45,175 bases of DNA from Roseburia_C sp900315735. GTDB taxonomy: Bacteria > Bacillota > Clostridia > Lachnospirales > Lachnospiraceae. The DNA lies in assembly GCA_052118425.1 (NCBI GenBank), contig JBQKHF010000024.1, one strand, 5' to 3'. Shown here piece by piece: positions 15,768 to 23,615 of the stretch (position 1 is the first letter of the stretch; every line of letters begins with the position of its first letter). The position numbers and the translations under genes are program-made. The notes beneath the pieces were generated by a model. It had not been told where the DNA came from. It was given only the letters and a program-made list of their open reading frames with translations, and did not search any database.

Positions 15768-15983
15768 TTACAGTAAATTTTTCAAAGCCTCTAATCCGTC
15801 TACTTTAAGAGAGGCTTCATTTTCCTTCTGAATCTGTAAATATACTTCTTTTCGATATACCGGCACATTCTTTGGTGCTGAGATGCCGATTTTAATCTGA
15901 TCTCCTCTGATTTCCAGTACTGTTATCTCAATATTGTTATTGATAACAAGGGATTCTCCCTTTTTTCTTGTTAATGCCAGCAT
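15768..15983 (-). CDS. csrA: CsrA, RNA-binding translational regulator
   Basis: CsrA binds GGA motifs in mRNA leaders and, in Firmicutes, represses flagellin translation. The 71-residue protein starts MLALTRKKGESLVINNNIEI and continues VLEIRGDQIKIGISAPKNVPVYRKEVY, the complete CsrA core including the RNA-binding GISAPKNVPVYR segment. The ATG at 15983 is chosen over GTG at 15992 because it matches the family start and has AGGTGA six bases upstream. It begins one base after the fliW stop. Its likely target is the leader of fliC 4 kb downstream. Confidence 0.96.
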   Translation of the reverse strand: MLALTRKKGESLVINNNIEITVLEIRGDQIKIGISAPKNVPVYRKEVYLQIQKENEASLKVDGLEALKNLL

Positions 15984-15984
15984 C

Positions 15985-16443
15985 TTATTCACCTGCCTTC
16001 TTTGCTTCTTCTAAAATATCATAAATTTTGTATCTTACCGGCAGGTCATCCTCCACGATAATCTGGCTTGCTTTTCTTGTATCTGTATTGATTACAATCG
16101 GGGCTTTTAAGTTCACTGCAAGTTCTTTGATATCCTGTGGCACGGTAACGGTTACCAGTACATAAAGATTATCTTCCTTAATGGTTCCAAGGTTCTTTAA
16201 CAGTTCGTCTTCCACGCTCGGATTATATGTTTCACATACAAGAAGCGGATCCATTACCGGAAATGCTACCTCCGGCTCATCCATGGACTGTAACCAGGAT
16301 ATGGATGGTTTGCCTTCTTTCTCTTCATCAAAGATTAAGGTAAACTTTTTCATATCCGGAAATCCAATGATTCCATCCTCAAATGTTATGATTTTGCTTT
16401 CATCAATTTCTATTTCCCCAAACAATCTTGTTGCTGCTTTCAT
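15985..16443 (-). CDS. fliW: FliW, CsrA antagonist and flagellar assembly factor
   Basis: FliW binds either flagellin or CsrA: when flagellin is secreted, freed FliW sequesters CsrA and flagellin translation resumes. The 152 residues fit the family, with GEIEIDESKIITFEDGIIGFPDMKKFTLI near the N-terminus, SWLQSMDEPEVAFPVMDP near residue 50 and NLKAPIVINTDTRKASQII near 115. The order flgL-fliW-csrA is the usual Firmicute one. AAAGGAG precedes the ATG. Confidence 0.95.
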   Translation of the reverse strand: MKAATRLFGEIEIDESKIITFEDGIIGFPDMKKFTLIFDEEKEGKPSISWLQSMDEPEVAFPVMDPLLVCETYNPSVEDELLKNLGTIKEDNLYVLVTVTVPQDIKELAVNLKAPIVINTDTRKASQIIVEDDLPVRYKIYDILEEAKKAGE

Positions 16444-16459
16444 GCTAGCTTCTCCTTTC

Positions 16460-17971
16460 TTACAGATAATCCAGTAAGGTCTGTCTCTCTAATTTTGCTG
16501 CCGCCTGTAAGGATGCCTGATATGCGGTGTAGGATGAAGTATAGTCAATGATAATCTCTGACAAATCTTTATCTTCATTATCTGACTTCAATGCCTCTAC
16601 TGTTTCCTGCTGATTAGACATACGGTTCTTTGTAATATCAAGCTGCTGTCCCTTGCTTCCCACGTCTGTAATTGCAAGGTTTACATCTGACATATAGCCT
16701 TCAAATTTCGTCAGTCCTCTGCTAAATACAGTCTGTAACTGATGGTCTGCATAATCTGCCTGCTTCTGGGCTGCTGCAAGACAGTTTTCTAAATATTCCT
16801 GGTCCTCTTTAGAGGAATACTGGCTTAAGCCCTGCATCTCCTTGATATTGTCCACTACACTATGTGCGTCAATAGCTGACTGCACAACAGAAGTCAGGTT
16901 ATCAAGGTCTCTTCCGATATCAGAATTAAATACGGTGCTTGCCTGTGTATTTACTACCAGTGTCTGATTGGATGCAATGGTATATTCAATATCCTGGCGG
17001 ATTCTCTTTCCATCTTCAAAGTTGGTATATTCAATCGGATTAGCTGTATCTGTATTATTGGTACAGTCAAAATAATTCTCCGGTCTTAATTCTCCTTTGG
17101 AAAATCCGGTCTTATCATAATTTACAGAAACGGTTGCTCCTAATGATTTAAGATTGGAAGCAAGTGTTTTGCCCATCAGAAATTCACCGGTATCTTTATT
17201 AAAGACAATATCATTATCTCCTATTGCATAGGAGGATGCTTCCAAATCACTGGTTGTAAGAGTAGTAACATTCAGTTCCTGTGTGGTCTGCTGTCCTGTT
17301 GTTGTATCTTTATAACTGTAGCTGATTTTTCCATCCGTAATATCCGTAATGTTATCATAGGAAAGACGTAATCTGTGCAATGTGGTATTCTCCGGTGTAT
17401 CCGGTGTTGTCTTTGCCGCTACATCTGCCGCTGTCGGAGTTGTAACATTGCCATAAGAATAATTATATTCTTCGATTTTATCTGCGGATAAATACTCACT
17501 GATATTATAAGTTTCTTTGCTGTCAGCCTGGAAGGTTAAGGTTGAATTGGTCTTATAACCGGTAAATACTGTTCTTCCGGCATAATCTGCATCACCCTCT
17601 GAATAAATCTGGTCGCTTAAGGACTGTAACTGTTTTAAAATTGTCTTACGGTCTTCTTCGGTCAATGTTCCATTAGCTCCGGCATCACACTGGGTATGAA
17701 TGGTGGTCAGCAGTTTTTTCATGTTGGTAAGAGATGTTTCTGTAACATCTAACCACGCTTCCGCATCCGGAATATTCTTTTCATAATACTGATTAATCTG
17801 GCTTAAACTGCTACGCAGACGAAGTGCACGGATGGCAATAACCGGATCATCGGACGGCTTGCTGATTTTCTTCTGTGAAGTCATCTGATTATTCAATGTA
17901 TTTACATTGGTTTTATTTCCGTTGATATTTACTTTGGTATTGCTCATAATCATGTTATTGGTTATTCTCAT
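16460..17971 (-). CDS. flgL: FlgL, hook-filament junction protein 3
   Basis: FlgL joins the hook-side junction to the filament. The 503-residue protein has the flagellin-like start MRITNNMIMSNTKVNINGN, KISKPSDDPVIAIRALRLRSSLSQINQYY and a flagellin-like C-terminal helix (AYQASLQAAAKLERQTLLDYL). The variable middle (about 180-330) holds YADY-type and beta-rich segments. It is longer than the E. coli protein (317) but similar to clostridial forms. GGAGG precedes the ATG, and it lies 14 bases after the second flgK. Confidence 0.93.
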   Translation of the reverse strand: MRITNNMIMSNTKVNINGNKTNVNTLNNQMTSQKKISKPSDDPVIAIRALRLRSSLSQINQYYEKNIPDAEAWLDVTETSLTNMKKLLTTIHTQCDAGANGTLTEEDRKTILKQLQSLSDQIYSEGDADYAGRTVFTGYKTNSTLTFQADSKETYNISEYLSADKIEEYNYSYGNVTTPTAADVAAKTTPDTPENTTLHRLRLSYDNITDITDGKISYSYKDTTTGQQTTQELNVTTLTTSDLEASSYAIGDNDIVFNKDTGEFLMGKTLASNLKSLGATVSVNYDKTGFSKGELRPENYFDCTNNTDTANPIEYTNFEDGKRIRQDIEYTIASNQTLVVNTQASTVFNSDIGRDLDNLTSVVQSAIDAHSVVDNIKEMQGLSQYSSKEDQEYLENCLAAAQKQADYADHQLQTVFSRGLTKFEGYMSDVNLAITDVGSKGQQLDITKNRMSNQQETVEALKSDNEDKDLSEIIIDYTSSYTAYQASLQAAAKLERQTLLDYL

Positions 17972-17985
17972 TCTAACAAACCTCC

Positions 17986-19836
17986 TTATACTCCGGTCTC
18001 TAAGATTAATCTGTCATACATCTCTGCCATAACAGAAACCATCTTGGATGCCAGATTATATGCATTCTGGAATTTTACCAAGTCCAGTGCTTCTTCATCT
18101 TCATCTACACCGGATACAGACTGTCTCTGCATATTGATAGTAGATTCAATGTTGGAATAGTTCTTACTGAAAAGTTCTGCTTCTTCTGTATCTACAGAAA
18201 TATCGGAAAGCAGACACTGCAGAAAACTATCTGCCCCAGTTCCACGGTAAAGCTTGGTATCACTTTCCAATTTCTTCAGGCTATCCAGTAATGTATATTT
18301 ATCCACACCATCGGTGTATTCTGACTTAGTTACTGCTGCAAATCTTCCCGGGTCTGTTATGGACTCTGAATTTACCGCAAAGTTTAATGCGGTCAGCTGA
18401 TAATAGGTGTTGGAACCGGAGGATATCTGTGTATCTGTAAAATCATATTCTCCGCCTAAAGCTTTCTTTCCTACAAAGAAGCTTCCCATTTCATTTCCAT
18501 TTAAATCTACTGCCGGATCAGCTGCGTCTCCGCGTTCAATATCATTAAATGCTTTGGTAAAGCTCCTTAAGAACTGGTTCATCTGGGACATATAGTACGG
18601 GACTCCCATGGCATCCACACTCTTTCCAATGCTGACACTTTCTCCTAAGAACTTGCTTCTCTGGGATGCATTTAACTCCTGTTTTAATGTAAAAGTATAA
18701 CTTCCATCTGCATTCATGGTAAAATCGGAATAAAGATAATCATTGTTTAATACTGTTATGATTCCCTGTTCTGCAATGGATAATTTCTCTACATCCGTCA
18801 TAGATGGATTCTTTACAGTAATCTGTGTTACGGTTCTTCCATCTACCACAGTATTCCGGATACTTCCAGCTTCTGTTCCTATTTTACCGGTAAAGTTCTC
18901 TGCATTATTTCCATCCCTCATTTCAAACAAAGCTCTTAAGCTTCCACCCATGGATGCACTGGCTGCATTGAATTTTACTCCGGTATCTGACCAGGTCAGG
19001 TCGTATAATCCATCAATATCAGTCTGGTTAATCTTCTGCTCTCTCGCTTCATAAGAAAGGGTACGGTAATCGTATCCGTCCACCATGGTCTGTCCATTAA
19101 TTTTCACGGTGTATTTATTAATTCCAAGATCCATATCCGGATAGTTACTGTTGGTAATCGGCACTTCTGATATTTCAACCGGAACAATTGCGGAAAGTTC
19201 ATCCACCAAAAGTGCTCTCTTATCTCTCAGCTCATTGGCATGTCCACCATTGATTTCCACCTGATTAATCTGCTTATTAATCAATGCAATTTTCTCTGCA
19301 ATGGAGTTTACATTATCTACAGTAGACTTAATCTCATTGTTTAAGGTTCCCTGTAATTCCTGAAGGTTCGTAGCAACTCCGTTAAAATAGGTAGCAAGAC
19401 TCTGGGCACTTCCGATAAACTGCTTTCTTACATTCTCATCAAAGTTCGTATGCTGTGTGGTATCCAGATTATTAAACATGGTTTTTAATAATGTGGAAAA
19501 ACCCTTTTCCGTATCATCATCTGTAAAATATGTCTGAATCTGTTCCATATAGTAAAGACGTTTCTGATACAATCCAAGGTTTCCATTATTATTCCAGTAT
19601 TTCGTGTCATAATAGCTGTCCCGGAGCTGTGTGACAGAAACCGCATTTACTCCGGTTCCGGTGGTTCCGTATTTTGCATTGACACGCATTCCTTCACCGG
19701 CTTCTTTATTCGTTACCTGTTTACTGTAACCCTTGGTCTGTACATTGGATACGTTATTGGCAGCAGTATTTACAGATGCCTGAAATGCATTTAATGCAGA
19801 TGCTGCTATATTTAATCCGAAAAATTGTGATGGCAT
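17986..19836 (-). CDS. flgK: FlgK, hook-filament junction protein 1 (second copy)
   Basis: A 616-residue FlgK: MPSQFFGLNIAASALNAFQASVNTAANNVSNVQTKGYSKQ at the N-terminus (the rod/hook family signature), DYRTLSYEAREQ in the middle and the C-terminal VSGVDEDEEALDLVKFQNAYNLASKMVSVMAEMYD. The conserved signature is NNVSNVQTKGYSKQ, against NNLANVDTTGYVRQ in the adjacent copy. It lies 13 bases after that copy; the two share ends but differ through the middle, so they are diverged paralogues and not a recent duplication. Confidence 0.93.
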   Translation of the reverse strand: MPSQFFGLNIAASALNAFQASVNTAANNVSNVQTKGYSKQVTNKEAGEGMRVNAKYGTTGTGVNAVSVTQLRDSYYDTKYWNNNGNLGLYQKRLYYMEQIQTYFTDDDTEKGFSTLLKTMFNNLDTTQHTNFDENVRKQFIGSAQSLATYFNGVATNLQELQGTLNNEIKSTVDNVNSIAEKIALINKQINQVEINGGHANELRDKRALLVDELSAIVPVEISEVPITNSNYPDMDLGINKYTVKINGQTMVDGYDYRTLSYEAREQKINQTDIDGLYDLTWSDTGVKFNAASASMGGSLRALFEMRDGNNAENFTGKIGTEAGSIRNTVVDGRTVTQITVKNPSMTDVEKLSIAEQGIITVLNNDYLYSDFTMNADGSYTFTLKQELNASQRSKFLGESVSIGKSVDAMGVPYYMSQMNQFLRSFTKAFNDIERGDAADPAVDLNGNEMGSFFVGKKALGGEYDFTDTQISSGSNTYYQLTALNFAVNSESITDPGRFAAVTKSEYTDGVDKYTLLDSLKKLESDTKLYRGTGADSFLQCLLSDISVDTEEAELFSKNYSNIESTINMQRQSVSGVDEDEEALDLVKFQNAYNLASKMVSVMAEMYDRLILETGV

Positions 19837-19849
19837 ATTCTCACCTCTT

Positions 19850-21595
19850 CTAACTCAATCCGTTAATTAATGTCTCTATCATATCACTTACTACGTTCAT
19901 AAACCGGCTGGCGGCATTGTAAGCATTCTGAAACTGAATCATGCTGGTAAGTTCCTCATCGGAAGAAACTCCGATTACCTGCTGACGCTTATTATCAACT
20001 GTATTTACTGTGTTATTCAATGTCTCCGACATGGTATAGTAAACAGAACCTGCAGTTCCTGTTTCACCAATCATCTGTGCATAATATTCCATAAAGGTAC
20101 ATTTACTGGTAGCATTCGGATTCAAAGAGATTTCACTCTTCTTCCACATCTCTGTAAATGTAGTACCAAGCTGCTGTGCTACCTGTTTATTATCACTGTC
20201 CTGTGTCAGGTGTGGGATATAGGATGGCTGACTGATAATTTCATCATTTACCTTAAGACTGGACAAGGTATACATTTTTGAAATATCTGTTGCACTCTCT
20301 TCATTGTATACATAGTATGTCCTGGTATTTCCTGCAGCATCCGTTACATTTACTTCTGTATAACGATCTGTTCCCACTCTTGAGAAAAGCTCCTGTGGTG
20401 GAAGTTTTCCATCACTTCCCACTGCACAGTTATCTGCATCTAAAACCTTCATTCCCTGTGTAATGGTAAAGGTACTTCCATCTGCTGTTGTTCCGGTCAA
20501 ATCTGCTCCGGTATATTCGATATTCGGGCAGAAGATATCATTGATTGCTGTTACCAGTTTATGTACAAACTGGTCTAATTCAGCTTCCGTTGAAAGCATT
20601 ACGGACATTCCGGCATCATCATTGTAGTCCTGACGGGATTTTCCTTCTATGTCGCGGTAATCTGCCACATAATTTCCACGCTGCATTACCAATGCCTTCA
20701 ATTCTCCGATATCGGTATTATATGCAGATGAAATATCTACATTAAAGTTAAATACATCTGCCTTCTGTCCACGATTGGTATCTGACATCTGTGGCCAATA
20801 TGGCGTAATATAACCGGTCTCATCATCTACGCTTTTTCCCATCTCATATACCTGAGCACGATTTACGAAATCAACACCTTCGATAGAAACAAATACAGTT
20901 CCGTCATATTTCTCGTCATAGTCGATATGAACAAGACCTGCCAGTTCATCCAGTGCGTTATCCCGCTGGTCTCTTAATTCCATTGCAGTCTCGATTCCAC
21001 CAGCCTCGATTTTTACAATGCCTTCGTTTAAATCGTAAATTTTCTTTCCCAATTCATTGATTCGGTCAATATCTTTGGAAATTTTTGTATTTAAATTATT
21101 CTGATAGTTCTGTAAACTTGTGTAAACGGCTTTCGCCCGGCTGATAAACAGACTCGATTTCTGCATTACAAGGTTCTGATTTACAGAATCAGAAGGATCT
21201 TTGGAGAACTCTTCAAATGCAGTATATAAAGATGAGATACTATCCTGGAATGCTTCTCCCTCCAACTCCTGAAAATAAGTATAGATTTCATTTGTTGCAG
21301 AGTAGCATGCGGAATAAAAAGACTGTCTTCCAGTCTCTGTCCGATATGATTTATCTAAAAATATATCTCTTGAATGAATGACATCTGCAATGCTTACACC
21401 AAGTCCGGACTGCTGATTACTGATTGCTGCATTTTTATCAAATGTATTGTAATGACGGTCCGCCTGAATGACCTGCTGGCGCACATATCCAGTTGTGTCA
21501 ACATTCGCAAGGTTATTTGCTGTCGTATTCAAGGCATTCTGGCTTGTTCGAAGTCCAGAAGAACCAATATATAAACTTCCCATTCCATTTGCCAT
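19850..21595 (-). CDS. flgK: FlgK, hook-filament junction protein 1 (first copy)
   Basis: A 581-residue FlgK with MANGMGSLYIGSSGLRTSQNALNTTANNLANVDTTGYVRQ at the start and VSSDEELTSMIQFQNAYNAASRFMNVVSDMIETLINGLS at the end. The rod/hook motif is canonical, which suggests that this copy is the ordinary junction protein. CAGGAGG precedes the ATG; the gene follows flgN by 17 bases. Two consecutive flgK genes are unusual compared with E. coli and Bacillus, which have one. Confidence 0.94.
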   Translation of the reverse strand: MANGMGSLYIGSSGLRTSQNALNTTANNLANVDTTGYVRQQVIQADRHYNTFDKNAAISNQQSGLGVSIADVIHSRDIFLDKSYRTETGRQSFYSACYSATNEIYTYFQELEGEAFQDSISSLYTAFEEFSKDPSDSVNQNLVMQKSSLFISRAKAVYTSLQNYQNNLNTKISKDIDRINELGKKIYDLNEGIVKIEAGGIETAMELRDQRDNALDELAGLVHIDYDEKYDGTVFVSIEGVDFVNRAQVYEMGKSVDDETGYITPYWPQMSDTNRGQKADVFNFNVDISSAYNTDIGELKALVMQRGNYVADYRDIEGKSRQDYNDDAGMSVMLSTEAELDQFVHKLVTAINDIFCPNIEYTGADLTGTTADGSTFTITQGMKVLDADNCAVGSDGKLPPQELFSRVGTDRYTEVNVTDAAGNTRTYYVYNEESATDISKMYTLSSLKVNDEIISQPSYIPHLTQDSDNKQVAQQLGTTFTEMWKKSEISLNPNATSKCTFMEYYAQMIGETGTAGSVYYTMSETLNNTVNTVDNKRQQVIGVSSDEELTSMIQFQNAYNAASRFMNVVSDMIETLINGLS

Positions 21596-21612
21596 GGTAC
21601 ATTTCCTCCTGC

Positions 21613-22125
21613 CTATTGTTTCGCGTCAAAAGCGCTGCTTCCCAACAAATCTCCGGTATTGTATGCAGATTTGTTATAATTTGCCGTTTCCGGTGCCTGT
21701 CGCAGGCTCTTAAACAAGGTCAGGTCAAACTCCACCATCTCTAAGGACTGTTTAATCAGTGCCTGATTCTGTGTGTTTAGCTGTGCCATTTCCTTTAACG
21801 TCTTGCGAAGTTTATCCCGAAGTGAAATAAGGCGGCTTTGTTCCTTTGGCTGTGATTCCAGTATCTGTATCATGGTCTCAATGGTAAAATCATCCTTTGA
21901 TTTTCCCAGCACATCTGCCATGTCCTGTAAGATGGTTCTGCGGCGCACTTCATATCCATGAAGCACATCTGTCATTTCCTGCTCCATTGCAGTAATTTCT
22001 TCCAACCTCTTTACATTTCCGGCAACCAGTACATCTGTCTTCTCTTTTGAAAGAACAATCAACTCCTGATATTGTTTATCTTCCTGCAGAAGTACATCTG
22101 CCAAATCCTCCATCAAACTAGCCAC
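21613..22125 (-). CDS. flgN: FlgN, junction-protein chaperone
   Basis: FlgN is the export chaperone of FlgK and FlgL. The 170-residue, all-helical protein has the FlgN layout: LMEDLADVLLQEDKQYQELIVLSKEKTDVLV at the start, DTLEEITAMEQEMTDVL-like helix in the middle and QNQALIKQSLEMVEFDLTLFKSLR near 130. The start is GTG at 22125 with GAGGAT six to seven bases upstream. It is placed between flgM and the flgK genes as in most bacteria. Confidence 0.9.
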   Translation of the reverse strand: MASLMEDLADVLLQEDKQYQELIVLSKEKTDVLVAGNVKRLEEITAMEQEMTDVLHGYEVRRRTILQDMADVLGKSKDDFTIETMIQILESQPKEQSRLISLRDKLRKTLKEMAQLNTQNQALIKQSLEMVEFDLTLFKSLRQAPETANYNKSAYNTGDLLGSSAFDAKQ

Positions 22126-22141
22126 GGCTTATCCTCACTTC

Positions 22142-22423
22142 TTACTTCTTCATTTCGTTATATTTTGCCAGTAACATACTTGCAAAATCTCCGGAATCCA
22201 CATCATATTTTCCTGACTGGACACTTGTTTTCAGTTCTGCTACTTTATCTTCCCTGATATCCGAAGCTTCTGCGACTGCCTGTTTTGCGATCTGGTAATC
22301 TCTTCCCAACCGGGAAATCTGCACTTCATCCCTGCCTGTGCTTACACCATATGGCTGCTGTACTTTACCAGTCTTACTTGTTTTATATATGGATGCGATC
22401 TGGTTATAAGCTTCTATACGCAT
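22142..22423 (-). CDS. flgM: FlgM, anti-sigma-28 factor
   Basis: FlgM holds sigma-28 inactive until the hook is finished and FlgM is exported. The 93-residue protein shows the family C-terminal sequence: DEVQISRLGRDYQIAKQAV, then REDKVAELKTSVQSGKYDVDSGDFASMLLAKY, where the sigma-binding helix lies. The ATG at 22423 is preferred to a start at 22459 because AAGGAGA lies about eight bases upstream. It heads the operon and itself follows a sigma-28 promoter, giving the usual feedback. Confidence 0.94.
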   Translation of the reverse strand: MRIEAYNQIASIYKTSKTGKVQQPYGVSTGRDEVQISRLGRDYQIAKQAVAEASDIREDKVAELKTSVQSGKYDVDSGDFASMLLAKYNEMKK

Positions 22424-22477
22424 AACGGCATCTCCTTTCTTCCTTGAAATGATTCGCATTTCTGCTGTCTAATCTAT

Positions 22478-22504
22478 TTATCGGACGTTTCTTTGGAAAA
22501 CTTA
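22478..22504 (-). promoter_or_regulatory. Sigma-28 promoter of the flgM operon
   Basis: TAAG (22504-22501), 16 bases, CCGATAA (22484-22478) on the minus strand. The bases around the -10 (CGTCCGATA) are identical to those at fliC. It lies about 55 bases before the flgM ATG. Confidence 0.75.
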
Positions 22505-22588
22505 GTACAATTTTAAGAAAATATTTTTTCCGTTGGTTTTTCCTCCTGTTACCGGTCTGTAGTGCCTGCCTGCAGCAGCTTCTTGCGT

Positions 22589-22621
22589 AAAATAACCCCG
22601 GCATCTGTTTTAATGCCGGGG
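22589..22621 (-). terminator. Terminator before the flgM operon
   Basis: CCCCGGCAT, an 8-base loop and ATGCCGGGG, then TTATTTTA on the minus strand. It ends the operon that begins at about 29005 and separates it from flgM. Confidence 0.85.
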
Positions 22622-22649
22622 TGTCTCTTTTCGCTTTCATTTTTTATCT

Positions 22650-23351
22650 TTAATAATACCTGTAACTTCTTACCGGATGGCTTGCAGTATACACGATTGA
22701 CAGGATTAAAAGCAGTACACTGATTCCCGCCAGCACAATGGTTGCAATTGCAAGTCCTTTTTTCTTCGTCTGTAAGCCCTGGAATCCACACCAGAATTCC
22801 AGCACAATTATAATTGCTCCGTATGTAATTCCAAAGAAGGATAACAGCAGTCCCACCAAGCCGATTACAAAACCTGCAATCGTCCAGTTTTCCCTTGTCT
22901 TCCTGGATTTCTCCACAAACTGATTGGCACTGTTCTGTGGTGGAATATATCCCTGCTGTGGTGGCATTCCCTGCTGCATCGGTCCTCCCTGCTGCATTGG
23001 CATTCCCTGTTGTGGTGTCATACCCATCATATCAATGCGATGCAGTTCTACAAACAGCGGTTCTAAATCATCCCGGAAAGATTTCTTTGGAACGGCACCT
23101 ACAAAGCCTTCCAGCCCTCTTGGTTTCTCAAAAGTTCCCATATATGCCAGCACAATCACTTCTGTTCCATGAATGTAATATTCTATAGAACGTTTTCCCT
23201 TCATCCACGGGTCATTGAAGAAATAATAATTGGCATTTGGCTTTGGTATCTGTACATACTGGTTGGCTGCCAGATAATTCTGAATCACCTGGTTAATCAC
23301 TGCCGGTGCCGCATGCACGCTAAATCTGTATTCTGTTTTTTCTTTGCTCAT
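22650..23351 (-). CDS. Membrane protein with a Met/Gln/Pro-rich linker, function unknown
   Basis: A 233-residue protein in three parts. Residues 1-105 form a compact soluble domain (YRFSVHAAPAVINQVIQNYL, NANYYFFNDPWMKGKRSIEYYI). Residues 110-140 are MQQGGPMQQ-type repeats. From about 155 there are two to three membrane segments (WTIAGFVIGLVGLLLSFFGI, AIIIVLEFWCG, IATIVLAGISVLLLILSI). The tail resembles DUF4190-type membrane domains. It follows the 76-residue gene by 33 bases and is the last gene before the terminator at 22589-22621. Its role is unknown. Confidence 0.75.
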   Translation of the reverse strand: MSKEKTEYRFSVHAAPAVINQVIQNYLAANQYVQIPKPNANYYFFNDPWMKGKRSIEYYIHGTEVIVLAYMGTFEKPRGLEGFVGAVPKKSFRDDLEPLFVELHRIDMMGMTPQQGMPMQQGGPMQQGMPPQQGYIPPQNSANQFVEKSRKTRENWTIAGFVIGLVGLLLSFFGITYGAIIIVLEFWCGFQGLQTKKKGLAIATIVLAGISVLLLILSIVYTASHPVRSYRYY

Positions 23352-23384
23352 TTTTCCTTCTCCTTTATATTATGTAAACCGCCT

Positions 23385-23615
23385 TTATTTCATCAGGCAT
23401 CCCCGGCGTTCCGGTCCTTCCATGCCGCTTACATACCGGGCATTAAATTCCATATTAATCTCCCGGAGTTCCTTCTCTCCATCAATGTATGCCTGATACA
23501 TTTCCACAATTCCGGCACTGCATCCATCGCAGGTTGCAGAAATATTTCCCAAGGATTCTGCAACAATTGCCTCACGTTCTTCTTTTGTTGTATCTTTGAT
23601 TAAATATCCGCTCAT
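23385..23615 (-). CDS. Small CxxC protein, function unknown
   Basis: A 76-residue protein (MSGYLIKDTTKEEREAIVAESLGNIS...) with a CDGCSAG motif near residue 29 and a further cysteine near its C-terminus. I know similar small proteins in Lachnospiraceae, sometimes labelled as PurH fragments, but there is no visible PurH domain, so I give no function. Its ATG overlaps the stop of the cytidylyltransferase/CobD fusion by four bases, so translation is coupled. Confidence 0.75.
   Translation of the reverse strand: MSGYLIKDTTKEEREAIVAESLGNISATCDGCSAGIVEMYQAYIDGEKELREINMEFNARYVSGMEGPERRGCLMK

Noticed and set aside
15985..15992. GTG start of csrA at 15992
   Set aside because: The ATG at 15983 gives the family N-terminus MLALTRKKGE and has a better ribosome site.
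22404..22791. Two small minus-strand frames upstream of flgM
   Set aside because: They run through the terminator and sigma-28 promoter and overlap the 233-residue gene; no ribosome sites.
22924..23172. Plus-strand frame with CCGG-rich Cys/Gly/Pro repeats
   Set aside because: It is the complement of the Met/Gln/Pro repeat of the membrane protein at 22650-23351, not a gene.
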